From contig CP141132.1 of assembly GCA_035236585.1 (NCBI GenBank), positions 46,937,880 through 47,001,879 of the forward strand: a stretch of DNA of 64,000 bases, read 5' to 3'. A model generated the notes under the pieces. It was given only the letters and a program-made list of their open reading frames with translations. It did no database searches and was not told the origin of the DNA. The stretch's first letter is position 1; each line of letters opens with the position of its first letter. Of this stretch, positions 36,059 to 49,999 are shown in pieces. The position numbers and the translations under genes are program-made. Source of the DNA: Warburgia ugandensis (lineage: Eukaryota > Streptophyta > Magnoliopsida > Canellales > Canellaceae).

Positions 36059-37357
36059 AGACCAGTGTGTCTCTCTAAAACTATCTTACCTCAATTCAAC
36101 ACTCATTAGAATCACCAATCTCCCATGCATCCATATACTGCCATCCATTTCTCAAGTGGAACCTAGTTCCCAACTAGGGCATGTGTGTCCTTATTGTCAT
36201 TATGCATTTGAAGAACACGATCGACAATGGCATATTTTACTGTGAGATATTACTTTGAAAGATCCTAGTACTTTTGTTTTGGTCAAAATGCCAAGAATCA
36301 AAAAGGAGTTCTAACATTGGTTCCTAAACATTTATTTAATTAGATAGGCTTTAAGAAACATAAGAAATGATATAGGCTATCCTTGTTATAGCCCAGAGAC
36401 CTAAAGCCTACCCAGTAAATTATACCACTACTTAGACCCTTTGAGCCTCTTGGTAAGTTGTTTCTTTCTTAAAAATACAAGAAAAAGGAAAAAAAAAAAA
36501 AGTATCAGAAAAAGAAAAGGGAAAGGAAAAAAGTATGAGAAAAGGAAAAGGAAAAGGAAAAGTAGAAGTTATTCACTCCATATGTACTTAAATGTGAAAT
36601 TGTCCAAACAAATATTCATAGAAGACCTCTACCCAAATTTGCTATCTTTGAATCCTTATACCCTTTCCTTTTAGAACCCATCCCAAGCTTGCATTTTGTC
36701 CTATCTAAAGACCTATTGATTTGAAGCAGAACAGTAGGATATAAATAGGAAGGAGTAAAAGTGAATTATTTCTATTGATCTTGGCAATGACATCCATTCT
36801 AAGTAATCATATTATTTGTCTCATTTGTGCTTAAAAATTTATGTGAAACATCACTATCATTGGATTTAGTCACATAGAGAGAGAATTTTGTTTGACCCCA
36901 TTTCTCTGAGAACTTTATTTCTGAGTGTATACCCATGAGAAATTGAGGTCAAGATATCTTTTCAATGGAGCATTGAGCATATCTATTTAGAAGTTCTGGC
37001 TTATGTAGCCCGTACACACATGCACTCTGAGATAAAATTGGAACAAAATGGCTTTGGTATACTGGTAACTTGTAGAAATTTTCATTTCATCTTTATCACA
37101 TTGCTAAAGAGAGTAGAGTGCTAATGGATGAGAATTCTCTAAGATAAAATAAAGGACTTACCCAATGAATTTTTGTGGGTATATTTATTACAAACCTTAA
37201 TAAGGAAAACTCATCTATTAGGGGTAACCTAGGGGCTCAAGGGCTTGTTGTATATGTTAAATGTAGTCATGAGTACATATGAAAATGGAAACCAAATTTA
37301 TTTTCATGATTTTTTGCATTTTTTTCTCAATACTAGCAAAATTCTGGGTGGGGGGTG
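36059..37357 (+). mobile_element. 3' internal (non-coding) part of a family B element
   Basis: Lies directly upstream of a polypurine tract and LTR B5, so it is most simply the 3' internal region of that element. It contains A-rich purine runs (36478-36565) and 'GACCCTTTGAGCCTCTTGG' near 36435, like non-coding 3' regions of plant OTA elements. The only plus frames (36441-36674 and 37245-37502) have low complexity or no domain. The left part of the element is not in the window or has been lost at the junction with LTR A copy 3. Confidence 0.5.
37344..37357 (+). promoter_or_regulatory. Polypurine tract before LTR B5
   Basis: CTGGGTGGGGGGTG immediately before TGATAAGTG. Its position identifies the following sequence as a 3' LTR rather than a solo LTR. 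Confidence 0.75.
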
Positions 37358-40217
37358 TGATAAGTGTTCAATTTTGTATAAAAAGTACCCAGTTAGTTGT
37401 CCATGTATTGTAAAATATAGAATTATTTCTATGGGTTTTTTTAAAATTTTTTGTAACATATGCATTTCTGACTTAATGATTCAAAGGTTTGATATTTTGT
37501 AGGTTCATAAGCAAATCCAGAGTAAGTATGTGAATCATAATATTTTTAAAATATTTTATTCATTTAATTATTTATTTTTATCTTTTGTATGTGTTGAGAA
37601 GGTAATTCAAAGGCTGCGCTTAATTGATATAAGAATTTGAGGTTTCCAAGTGTAACCTAGGAAAATGTAAACAAGCCAAAGCCTAAATGACATTAATCCA
37701 AGGTGTGATCAAGGTTCAAGACTATCGTAGGGCAAGTAAAGAAGCAATTGAAGAAGTAAAAGGTTAGTCAAATGATTCATGCCAACGATCCATGCATTTC
37801 CACCACCTTTGCAATGGGAGCCATTCAAGCTACCTTAGCTATTAAAGTCATGAAAAAGGGTGATAAGTCATATGAGCTACTCAAACCTTTAAGCCAAGCA
37901 TTGAAGCTAACCATGCAACCAAGGAATGATCCATCAAAGTGAGCCATTAAGTCATGGATGAGTGCCACAGGGAGTCACATGATTAGAGCATCAAAAGAAG
38001 CAACTATCCTATGTTGAAAGTGTATTTTTTAAGGGATTTTGAAAGATAATTGTAAAAGGTAAGATGATCATGCATTAAGGGACCCATCAAGAGAGAAAAC
38101 TCCACCTTCTTAATCCATTTTCATACTTAATCCACCATTCATGCTAAGGATTCATATTTTTAACTCAAGGAGTGATCGACCTTCCTAGAAGAGGACCCCT
38201 ACCCCTAGCTTAGTTGGCAATTTCAAGTCATTTCCTAATTAAGAAACCCTATATCTAAGTCCATTAAAAGCACATCAAACCCTAGGTTTTCTGCCAAATT
38301 TTCTATCATTACTTTCTTACTTATTCCCACACTCTTCCCACCATTCAAAACCAGCTTAAGAGGGGGGTTGGAAGCCCACACTTCCTTCTTAAGAAAAAGA
38401 TGCCTCCCGCCCTCCTAAGTAGGAAATTAGCTAGCCCATCTCTCTTTCTTACATCTTGTTCCTTACCTCACTTCCCACCTAACATTCCTTCCATATTCAC
38501 CACCTCAACCCTAGATCTAGATCTCCTTCCCTTTCCTACAATTTAAATTTATCAAATTGAAAGCCAAATCATCTATAAATACCCCAAGGCTTCCAATATT
38601 TTTTTCCAAGTAGGGGTTGGGTGAGACAACCTTGAAACATAGCTCTCCTTTAATGATATTGATGCTAGAATTTCCCATTATTTTGGTGCTTTTATTCCTT
38701 TGGATTTCTTGTTATTCCCTTTGTTATTTCCTATCAATTCAGGTTAGTAGTTTAGTTTTATTGTTTTAGTTTCATTATCTTAGTTTCCCATTGTTTTCTT
38801 TCTAATTCTTCTCTCATCTTTCCCTCTTTTATTAATTTTTCTTGCTCATTCCCTCAAGCTTCAAGTTAGTTCTTCTTTATTAGTTATAACCAAGAGCATA
38901 AATAGCTTGCAACCTTGCTTTCCCCTTTACGAATTTCATGTTTTTCTCCTTAGATTCGTCTAGATTTTAGCATTTTTTCCATAGTTAGTTCATCATCCTA
39001 GCCATATTTTCATTTGAATTACTTGCTTAGTTTTATTTGTATGATAGATTACTTCATTGCGTGATCATTATGTTGTATTTTTGTTGTTGTTTAGATTAGG
39101 TTTTAGGGCTTAGTTTCCAGTGCAATTTTCATATTTATATGCTTGTTTTAGGCGTAGAATTTTGATGCAATTTGGCATTGATTTAATGAAATTCCTTGAG
39201 GATTCTTAGTATTGAATGTTTCCATTATTAAAGTACTTTAGATCAAGGTTGTTATCTTGCATAAAATTGATTATTTTAGTTACTTTATATGCTTGATTTA
39301 AGTTGATGTTCTCAGTACTTAAAATCTAGAATTTTTCTCTCCTTAACTTAGTGCTTTTTTGCAGCCATCATAACATCTTAATTGAATGAATCCTTTGTAA
39401 TCCACTTAACCATTTTAGGTTGTTTATTGAGTTCATTGGTTATCTTGTATGTTAATTTTCATTTAAAGCATCAACTATGGTCATCTTTCAACCTGTGAAC
39501 CATGCACACAATCCATGGATCATGCACATGGTGCTAGGTCACTTTTCTCTTTGAATTGTGGTTACTTTAGCCATTGAATTTTATGTTAGAAATTCTAATT
39601 TAGTTTTTTGTATCTTAGTTTAGGGTTAGAAATTTTCCTTTCTGATTTTTGGAAAGTTTCACCTTTAGAAAGTGTTAAATTTAGAAAGTTTCCTTAAGTG
39701 TAGTTTGCATTTACATGCATGTCTCTAATTTCTTGTTAAATCTAGTTAGATCTCACTGGTTACTTATTTTTGCATGTTATTTTAGTGTCACAAAGATTCC
39801 TAACTTGGCTTTAGAAATTTCTAATTTTAGTAAGTTTCTAATTCTAGTTTAGGAAAGTGTTAATTTAGTAAAGTTTCTTTTTTGGTAGTTTCCTTAAGTT
39901 AGTTGTTTAGTTTAATTATATTTGTTTTGGATTAGTTTCTTTTGTTAATTTAATATAGGTATGTTTTTAATTTCATTGTTTAGTTTTAGTTTTGGTACGT
40001 TTCTATTAATTCTAGTTGTTAATTTCATGAATGTTTCTCTTTTAAGTACTTTAATCTCCTAATTAAAACAAAACAATCTCTCTCTTTGGATGAAGTTAAG
40101 TAGTTTAAATAAGATCTGTTCAAGATATAAATTTGTGAGATTCTTCATGGGTTCAACCTCTCTAGCATGTAATACTACTTTGATTTGTGCAATTGCAAGT
40201 AATTTTAAATCTACACC
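37358..40217 (+). repeat. LTR of family B (B5), 3' LTR
   Basis: Starts TGATAAGTGTTCAATTTTG and ends TAAATCTACACCA; 2,860 bp. Just inside the 3' end is GGGTTCAACCTCTC, AATACTACTTTGATTTG and GCAATTGCAAG, the signature shared by B copies at 2362 and 34068. No matching primer-binding site follows, consistent with a 3' LTR. Confidence 0.8.
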
Positions 40218-40613
40218 ACCTTGTATGCATGCAAGAACCAGCTCCCCATGTGAATCTAAGTGAGGAGGTAGTCAGTTTGCTGCATGCAAGGCAGCTGTCC
40301 TCTTGCATGAAGCATAGAGTGTAGGGCTGGTAAAGGAAGACAGTGCAAAGAGGGATGAAATCATACCTCTCCCATTTAGCTTTGGACAACTAGACTTGTA
40401 AAAACTTCTTGTGAAGAGGAAAACCAGCAAGAACCATAGAAGAGAGAGAGGAAAACTAGAGGAGAAGAAGAGGGATTGAAGGAGAGAAAAATTGGAGAAG
40501 GAAAGAGAAGCAAGAGAGGCTTGGAGAGGAAAAACGATTAGCTTAAAGAGGGAATTTTTCTACTGTTAGAGTGAAGTTCCAGCTGAGAATACTTCAAGAA
40601 ATTTGAGGACCTT
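40218..40613. other. Unassigned flank, purine-rich
   Basis: Between LTR B5 and the minus-strand Tekay2-type LTR. The part 40430-40540 is rich in GA on the plus strand, reminiscent of the GA-rich zone of Tekay1 LTRs, but I found no matching copy. No gene seen. Confidence 0.35.
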
Positions 40614-43600
40614 TGTGGCGACCCGGGTTTTTATAACACATTTTATAATACATTTTGTAAAGATAGGGCCCTTAGAGTAAAAAAATTTCACAAACCAAAG
40701 CAGCGGAAATTCTTTTCTTTAGAATTTGTTTTGTAAAACCTAAGTCACCACCTCATACATAACATAAGTAGAATTTTGTATAAGATAAAATTCCATTGAA
40801 GGAATATTCTTTTATTAAGCTTCAAGATCCATCCAGTGGTTCACAGTACACAGCCCATTGTATCCTTACAATACTTGTCCAAATATACAATCCAAATTAC
40901 AAAGTTCAAAATTCAATACATGTTCTAATACAATGTCTCAAGGGATATACCCTGATTACTTATTCTTCAATTGTTCTTCAAGTCTTGAGCTCCCAAGTCT
41001 CCTTCTCTGTATCTGAGATATTGTAAACATTCGAACATTTACAATATCTCAGCAAGCTATGCTTGGTAGGGGATAAGAATGTAAGTTATTGACAGTATAA
41101 TCTCAATATTCAAGTATCCCATAATTCGTTCTATCATAAACACATTCATTAATAACTATTAGTTATAAGGACATCTCATTTCCTTGTCATTTGTGTTCAC
41201 CTTTTTACATATTGTATAAGGACAAATCCGTTAAAAATGTAAAAATAATCAAGAATCATTTCTATACAAAGTTGATCAACTCCTTTCATTATAAGAGATT
41301 TGTATCTCAGCCAATTACTATACAGGGAATTTCCCTTCTTGGGAAAAATATTGGTAATATACAATTACCTGACATTTCATCATGCCATCCCTTAAGGCAT
41401 TTCACTATGCCAATTTCATATGCATTATAATGCAAAATATTCAAGGACTACTATGCTTGCAGTCTGATCCGTATAGCGCGCCCGGATAACTGTTCAATAA
41501 TCCACTTATACCATTCTCAGTGGAAATTACAATATCCATGTCCATATGGCAGGACCATGGCTGTCATAGTGGTGGCCTTCCCATAAATGCCCCACCCGAC
41601 TTTTAGCCTTTCTTAGGCTTGGTATTCAATATCATCAAGTTTCAGAGAGTGGGTGGCCAAACCCTCTTAACTCTCCTAGCATAGCATCCCCAGGCCTATG
41701 CCTATTTAAAATAAAACCATAAGCCTCGAAGCTTGTACGTAAAATAATACTTATACATATCAGACTATCTGTCTGTTTATCTAGGACTAAAATATTTTCT
41801 ACTTTCCTATTCACTTAGGGTTGTTCTCAATTCTCAACTTGACCATTTAATACTTATTTTCCTCATCATTTGGTTGGATTATATTTCAATTTGAGGTATT
41901 TACCTTAATATATTGGTATCATACATGTCAATACTTCAAAACATAAGATCATGTATTAGACATGTATCTTCATGTAAAGGCATTCTTAATAATCCACCTA
42001 GCTCAATAAGGTATTCTTACTCCTTGAAATCTGCCATAGTCTCGATCAACATATATTTGTCAAATCATATGTATAATGCCATTTTTCTAATCAAGGGTAC
42101 ATACTACATGGTCTTTTGATCATCCTTATGTAGGATGATCTAAATCTTTCTTCCTTGAATATCCTATATCCATGGGTTTAATATCATCTATACAAATACT
42201 ATCTATATCATACATAACAATCTAATTTACATTGATGTTTTTTTTTCCTTATTATTTTTGATCATACAAGATCTCATCTTGTTTGATCATCCTTATCTCA
42301 CTTATTATTTTTATTAGGGTTAAATAATTTGCTATCTTTTTAATATTCTTATTATTATTATTCAACAAGTTAGTGTCTTACTTGGTTGAAGATAATTTAT
42401 TTCTTCCTATCACTAGACAACTCCTCCTTATTTCAGCATGACTAGTACTTACCAGTTAAAGTCTGCTCAAAAAGTGGTTAATACAACCCTCATGTAAGGA
42501 GGCATTTAGACCTCTCTTACATCAATGGGAGGCGAGGGAAAAGCACTTGGCTCTTATATACCCCCTATAACCACAATGTTCAGAGTCCACTGAAGTGGTA
42601 CTAGCTCAACCTTTGACAAGGTTCCTATGAGCTCTTTACCTTAAGTCCCTCCTCTAATTGATTTTAATTAATTTTCATGGATATGCACAATGTCATCCAT
42701 GGATGTTCATTATTTTCCTCCTTTGTGCCAAGAAAATGATAAATCATTCCTTATATTGTCCTACTAAATATAGCCCTTATTAAGTCAAAATCATTCATTC
42801 ATCTTAGTTGTCCATGAATTTCTATATTTCATTAGTTTATATTTTTGGTGATTTATGCTCCTTATATCTTAACAATTACCTAACAATTGAATAAAATTTG
42901 ACAATAAGTAAATCATCAACTTGAAAGCATAAATCAAATATAAGTTTAACAACTATATACTAACATTCTTCTTATGAATGTAACTTAAGCTAGTGAAATA
43001 AAACTAACATGATCCTAAGTTATGAAACACATCTTCTATCATAATGAAATCATGTTTAAATCCTAATTTACATTAACATGATCCTAAGATAATCAAATCT
43101 ACTAACAAATTACTCATTTAGGGCATATTATACTAAAATTTAAAGATTACACTATCATGCTTTCTAACTTAGAACATAAATCACATTTACACTTCTATAT
43201 CCAATAAAAGACAATTAAACTAATTTTAGTAGGATTATTATAAACCTTTAAATATGATCCAACCATTAGATCTTAGGTGTTTTCCTTTAGATTAAGGGTT
43301 TTAATTACCTTTAGGGCTTTTAATCCATTAAGATCCAAAAATCATATCCACTTGATTTTGTCACATTTCATCCATGATCTAACTGGATTCCATCATAATA
43401 TCATCACTTTAATCCATCCCAAGGATCTGATCATACTTGATCTCATTGATCAAGTGGGTCCCTTTGTATTTTTAGGGTTTTTCTACCATAAAGGGTAGAT
43501 CCCCTAATTTATCCCAGATCTGCCCCAATTAACCATATATATTATTTTATTACAGTATTATATCATCATTAAAATAAATTTCCAAGATCTGATCACCTCA

Positions 43601-44999
43601 GATCTTGAAGATCTTAGAAATCGGACACCTATTTCCAAAATACAGAATAATTCAAGATTAATTTTTAAAATTATTGTGACTTCATTAGAAACTAGACATT
43701 ACAAGCTTTCCATAGCTTCTTTCTGATCTCAATTTGGAGTTCATATGACTCCACAATCTTGAATTGAAGTTTATAGCCATTCCTAGGGTCCACATTTGAT
43801 CTGGGCCAAGCATAATTAATCTCTCTCAATTGAGGGTCCAAACCTTGTTAGATTTTCTTAAAAATTATACCCTAGGGGATTTGGACCATTATGGATTGAT
43901 TGGAAGGCTCAGAATTTCCATCTGAGCTCTCTATCACCATAAATTGAAGGCTCTTGTATTTACTTTATTTTTACCATTTGTCATTCAAATTAAATTACAG
44001 AAAAATAAGAAATACACTAAACCATAATAAATATGTATGGAAAGTAGTTTCACCTACCTGATTGGAGAAAAACAATATAATTGATGCCCAATTTGAGAGA
44101 ATTACTGGTTGATGATAATATAGCCCGATTGTCCACCCTTTTGTGATTTCTGTTGTTGGAACCGTTGGATCTTGAAATTAATTTGGGTTTTTTGTATATA
44201 CTATAGTATAGGATGTTATAGACGGTGGAATTGATGAGATTCTTCCCGAAACGGAGTGCCTAATTGAATTTAGGTCTCTTGTTGCAATTAGAGAGAAGAG
44301 AGAGAAATAAGGAAAAGAGAGTTTGGGGAGGGATGAAGGGGAATTTGGGGCTGAAATTACAGGGAAGATTTGGAAATTTCATGGTTAAGGTTGTGAAAAA
44401 TGTTGGAAATTTTTGGGACATATTTATAGCCAAATTTGAATTTTTTATCATTTCTTTTGATAAGATATTTTATTACTTTAGAATTTTTAATTACTAATGC
44501 ATTCTCCATTCCCACTACAATCTCCACTACCAGCAATAATGCACTGAGAAATTATTGGTGCTTCTAGAACGTTGGCCCACTTTGTGGGCCCCACTTTTAT
44601 GTGAAAAGACCTTTTTGCCCTTTTAACTCCAAAATTGGAGAATAATAGGCAATATTTGTCCGAACTCGAAATCGAGCGTACTTAGTGGCATTGGAATCGT
44701 ATTTCTAAGTGCCTCATGAATATTGAGGTCTTATTTCTTGGATATAGGATATGGGTAAAATTACCATTTTACCCACAAATTAAAAAATTAAGGAATTTTC
44801 ATTTTAACTCAGAATTGAACGTACTTAATGTTGTTTCGATCAATTTTCCAAGTACATCCATAATTTATATGTTTTAAGTTATAATATAATCTCTATAAAA
44901 AGAGAATTTTTAATAACCTAATATTCCAGCCTAGAATTTCTAAAAATTCAAACTTTATTAATTTTCCTTAATAATTTACAAAAATTCGAGGTCATTACA
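40614..44999 (-). repeat. Tekay2-family LTR, minus strand (solo or remnant)
   Basis: Reverse complement begins TGTAATGACCTCGAATTTTTG at 44999 and ends GGGTCGCCACA at 40614; 4,386 bp, homologous to 25361-30199 over its length. Neither a polypurine tract on the right nor a primer-binding site on the left is present, as in a solo LTR. However, the flanking five bases differ (ACCTT left, TCCAT right), so recombination between two elements or later loss is possible. It cuts off the 3' LTR of element C. Confidence 0.85.
41013..41052. repeat. Perfect 15-bp inverted repeat in the minus-strand Tekay2-type LTR
   Basis: CTGAGATATTGTAAA ... TTTACAATATCTCAG with loop CATTCGAACA; stems identical to those at 29741-29780. 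Confidence 0.9.
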
Positions 45000-47900
45000 T
45001 CCATGCATGGCCAATGTGCCTAAACTTTCCAACTCTCTTGGACCATCAAAAACACAATCCACGTTGTCCAAATCTCTTGGACATCAAACACACAATCCAC
45101 ACAATCCTACTCTCCTATACATCAAATGCACTTCCCATACTATCCAACACTCTTGGACATCAACCACACATCACACACATTCTAACGGTCTTGGACTATC
45201 AAAATGCCCAATGCTCCTTGACATCATCAAGAATTATAGTTGCTCAATGAGCACATGCCTTAGGGCTACCAACTAGAGTCAATATCAAGTGAATTTGCCC
45301 TTAATAACAAATCATAACCTCATAAGTCTTATAACATCTCTATGAGTGCTAGCCTTGAAAACTCCAATTAAATAAGTAAATTGATTTCTAAACCAAGTAA
45401 AACTTGAATATTATTTACATACAATCTCATGCATAAATGAGAATTCTCAAATGAATTCAAAGTACAAGGCTTTCCATACATAGTGTTATGATTCATGCTT
45501 CCTCAACAACAAAACCAAGTCCTACTAATACTAGATTCATATCCAATTTCCACATGTCCTAACTACATGCATATAGTCATGAGCAATACTAAGCAAAAGA
45601 GCATGAATCTAAATATTACATGTTTCCCACACTTCCATGTGCAATCATAAATGATGTCAATTTGAAATTATCAATGAACCCATACAATTCAAGTAAACAT
45701 AGTATATTACATAAAAGCAATTGTTGGCTGGTTCATATACATACATTACTGAACTTTAATCCATGCCACTACCTATGAGAGAATTAGAGATTTATCTTAC
45801 TAAAATACTGATGCTAGTTTCTAGATGTTTGCATTAACTCGTTTGGAGGTTACATAATTCAGCAAAGGTTCCTAGTCTTTTCTGTGCTAGGTATTTTCAT
45901 GTCATCCCTTTAGGAAATGCTTCTTTTGTATGGTTATTCCTAGAGTGATTCCTTAACTCATAAAATGTTCAACTAAAGGTCTAATATCCTTGATTAGCTT
46001 TCCTTAGCAACTTAACTCTAGGTTATTCCTCCTTAAGAACCATGTTGTTTAAAAGACTTGGTGCATATCATTTGTTGCCAAGTTTTACATATAGTGTCTC
46101 ACCAATCATAAAGAGAACTAGTTCTAGGCCTCCAATTCTTGTTTTGGACAAAAGTAAACCACACTATATTATCTTTTGCATGATGTTTCATAGGGACTAT
46201 TAGCTTATCATGTTCCCACTTTGAGCTTTAAACACCCTAGGTGCTCGACTCCCCTATGCAAGCATACATTTCCTTCTTAACCTCACCCATATTGCATTAG
46301 TTTTGAAGTGTAAATTTTTGTAGATAAATCTGCAGAAATAGCTTTGAATTTATCACCATTGTATTATAGGTATTTTCCCATAAGTGTCCTACAAAGATTA
46401 CCAACAACCTCCACTACACTCCAACTACAAATAGGAAAGAAATGCTTGTCCTACATGAATAACCTGTGAATAACAACCACTTGGGCAAAGGAAATTTCAA
46501 CCATACAAAGGTATGTTTATGAGAAATGAAAGGAAATAAAAAATTCCATTGTTTCAGGCTTTTGCTTGGCTAAATACAACCCTAAAACACCACCAGGAAC
46601 TAGGCATCAACTTCCTTGCCTAGATGGCCGAAAATTCGCGTTTATTTCCAAAGGTATATTCTAGCATGAGTTCATCCAAAAAAAACTCCAAATCATCATT
46701 CACATATTATCCATCCATTCCATGGAATCTGCACTAGTTATAAATTCATTCTTAGTAAAATTTGTAAAGAAAAAAATGTATGACTTCAACATACTGTGCA
46801 GAATGCTAGAAACTAAGTTTTACGAATTGCTTAGATCATGAAATTTAAGAGTATGCACCAACATTCCTAACATAATAGCTTAAAACCTTCTACAGTGCAT
46901 ACATTGCATGTAATTAGCCTTTAACCAAATGGGTTTTCAATATATAAAAAACTAAGTATAATAGGTATAACATGAAAAACTGAGATTTGCAAAGAAACCT
47001 AAAACTTCCTTTTTCTAACTAAAACATTGAACCTACTGGCCTAATGGCTGGAATCATTCACGAACATTTTATGCTAATCAAATAAAGATATTCCAAGTGT
47101 TATCTCAAGCTAAAACCCATATATCTTACCAAAGGTCTTTAAAGTTGAGATTTACCGATAAGCTAGAAATCAATGTTTATAGCATAGATTATCATACCTA
47201 CTGATTTCATAGCATAGACCATCCTATAAAAACATTTTATAAGCATTTCAAGAAGACCCACTTGTTGTTTTCAAGCAAATGGTCATTTATAATAGCAAAA
47301 GCTTGTAAAACTATGATTTTATTATTTAATAATAAGTAATAGATAGTTAATGAAAGATAAACTATCTGGAATTTCAAGAAAACTTTAAGCATAAACATGT
47401 AGGCTTAAGAACTAAGATTCACATTATAGGGATGAAACGGGAATTTCTAACATATATAACATGCATACAGATTTTGAAGGATTTAAAATAGTACTATTCA
47501 TCAAAATCCCAAATTGAAACGCCTATTTGAACAATCCCTAAAGTCTCCCATGAATTTCCTTTTGATTGAAATACTTTCCAGCACCAAATCAATTAAGGTG
47601 TGCAAATGGAATTGAGCTCCCTTGCAGGATGCATCTGCTTCCAGCTGTGGGGCATCCTCCTCCTAGTTGCAGGCCTCTTCAATCCTCAAAAACCCCTTCC
47701 TTAGCTAATGCTAGAATCCTCCTTCAAAGCTTTTCCATGTGCCATAATTTCTGGATGCCCAAACTAATCCAAGTTCAAAAGAAAAGAAAAAACAAAACAC
47801 TGATTCACACACCTACTATACTTCTATACATAGTTTATGGGTCACATGACCAGACCCATGTTTTTTGCCAAAATATCTTCTCCTCCCCTTTCATTGTTTC

Positions 47901-48550
47901 AAATTCAACCCAGATCCTATTTCCCCAAGTAATGGCCTTTGAAATCTTAGATTTTTGTGGTTTTTTATCTCCAACATTAGCTTCATGTTTGGGCTGAAAA
48001 CCATTTCATCCCAAGCTTTCCAAGTCTCCAAATTTCAATCACCTTTTAGGCTCTAAGCTTCATGATGGAGACCTTAGTTTTAGGTTTAAGATGTTTTTAA
48101 TTTACAATTTAGGGGGAAAACAAGGGTTTTAAGCATGTTAACCTAGCCCCTTAAGTCCCACATGACTTGGGCATGTTTTCATGTGTGTAAAATCCAGCCC
48201 AATGTGGTTTTCTATCTCTACCATCATTAAGTCAATGTTTGGTCTATTTAACTCACGTCCTCCTTTACTAAGACTTGATCTTTTTTCCCCAAACTCTTTG
48301 CCTTACTTTCCAATTCCTTGTACTCTTATCCTTGCCTAAAATTCAAAGTAGTTTCTGCACCTTATTGAGAGGTAATTGATATCTTAAATGTATTTGTCTA
48401 GAAATTAGAACAAATTAATGCATTGAACCATTAAGAAGCTAAGGTGAAAAAGAAGAGGAAATTGAAAAAAAGAAAAAGAAAAGAAATCCTCCATTTTTTA
48501 AATAATTTCCATTTATCGTATTTGAGAATTAATTAAACATTTGTATTACA
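45000..48550 (-). repeat. Element C 3' LTR
   Basis: On the minus strand it starts TGTAATACAAATG at 48550, next to a polypurine tract, and runs to 45000, where the neighbouring LTR cuts it. It is homologous to 51780-52996 and 59405-59770 in the other LTR. It holds a 38-bp minisatellite at 45029-45217. The 143-codon plus-strand frame at 47566-47997 is antisense to the element and has no domain. Confidence 0.8.
45029..45217. repeat. 38-bp minisatellite in the element C 3' LTR, five units
   Basis: Five imperfect units of about 38 bp built on CTCTTGGACATCAAACACAC. The array recurs in the other LTR at 51812-52000. Confidence 0.8.
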
Positions 48551-48566
48551 CTCTCTTCCCTCTTAC
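48551..48566 (-). promoter_or_regulatory. Element C polypurine tract
   Basis: Minus strand AAGAGGGAAGAGAG directly before the LTR start TGTAATAC. Confidence 0.75.
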
Positions 48567-48599
48567 AAAAATTTCATCCACGAAATTGAGTGGAAGTAA

Positions 48600-49480
48600 A
48601 AGAAAGGTAAAATCAAAACTACTTTGGAAAACACTGCCCCATATCATTGTCTACCTCCCAGTTTGTTTCCTCGCTTGAGTGATGTTGCCCTTGAACCTTG
48701 ATAAGAGGAATCATCTTGGTTCGTAGTGCCTTCTCCTTTCTATCTAAAATATGAACTTGTTGTTCATGGTTGGGTGTAAATCTGTTGATTTCCTATCTAA
48801 GATGTGTATGTTCTAGCATGTACTTCCTCAACATGGATACATGAAAAACATCATGCACCTCAGAAAGTGAAGGTGGTAAAGCCAACCTATAAGTAACTTG
48901 TCCAACCCTCTCTAGGATCTCAAAGGTACCTACATAACTCGGGCTCAACATACCCTTCACTCCTAGCTCACAATATCTCTATCAAAATACCTTTAGAAAT
49001 ACATGATCTCCCACTTGGAATTTGGGGTCCCTCCTCCTCAAATCTGCATAACTTTTTTTCCTACTATGTGCATTTGTCAAATGCCTCTGAATGAGTCTCA
49101 CCTCCTCGGCACACTACTCAACTAGCTCAGACTTGATGAAAAGTCTATCAAAGTCTATCTCCAGCATCACTTCAACAAGTCGTTGTACGACAAGGTCTAC
49201 CATAGAGTTCCTCATATGGTGCCATTCAAATAGTAGAATGAAAGATGTTGTTGTTGTCAAACTCCACCAATGAATGATGCTTGACCCAACAACCCTTCCA
49301 ATTTAGTGCACATGCCCTCAACATGTCTTCTAGTGTATGAATAGTCCTTTCTGACCAGTTGTCGATTTGGGGATGGAACATCATGCTAAAATAAATACAA
49401 GTACCTAACCCCTCTTGTACACTCTACCAAAACTGTGAGGTGAATCTAGTGTCTCTATAAAAGATTATCACCAATGGTAC
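48600..49480 (-). pseudogene. Element C integrase C-terminal part and chromodomain
   Basis: The minus strand holds MAPYEELYGRPCRTT near 49205-49225, then EQCAEEVRLIQRHL near 49095, SYADLRRRDPKFQVGDHVFLKV near 48985-49050 and EVHDVFHVSMLRKYM near 48820. Chromodomain remains with HILDRKEKALRTKMIPLIKV lie near 48700, followed by ETNWEVD. Same order as Tekay1 13390-13985. Fossil. Confidence 0.82.
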
Positions 49481-49999
49481 CCCATGTAAACACTACTTTG
49501 GTCTCTGGGAGCCTCACCTCTTTGTTGTGCATAACATGGACACAACACCAACTCCTATTGTGATAACTGCCAGCTCATGGTGCCTGATCTCATTGTGGTG
49601 CCCAAACAAAAGGTGGTGGTACTTCCCTATTGTTGAGGTGCAGTTTTAGGCAAAGTAGCCCCATTAACTACATTGGAAACATCTAGGGCCTCTATTTTGT
49701 ACATCACTGCCTAGACGAAATTGTCCTTGACCAACCTTAACTTTCTTAAGTTGACCCCCAAAATATCTCTTCACTATGGTGGTGGTGGATACCTCTTGAT
49801 AGCCATCTTCTTTGTCCCCTTCCAATCTGAACTACTGCTAGTTCATCCAATTTGTGAAGCTGCATTTTTAGGTATGTCTCTTAGCTCTCTCTTTAAGATG
49901 GATTCCAACTCTATAGCCTTGGCTATGGTGTGAATATTCTATGCTTCAGATCAAAGTTCAGTGCCTTGACAAACTACTATGCAGCCTTAGCTTGGTGCT

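Noticed and set aside
45007-45276. Similar plus frames at 45007-45276 and 51750-52031
   Set aside because: They are translations of the 38-bp minisatellite in the two LTRs, not conserved genes.
47566-47997. 143-codon plus-strand frame, the second longest non-pol frame in the window
   Set aside because: It lies antisense within the element C 3' LTR, has no motif, and is not kept open in the matching part of the other LTR (59405-59770).
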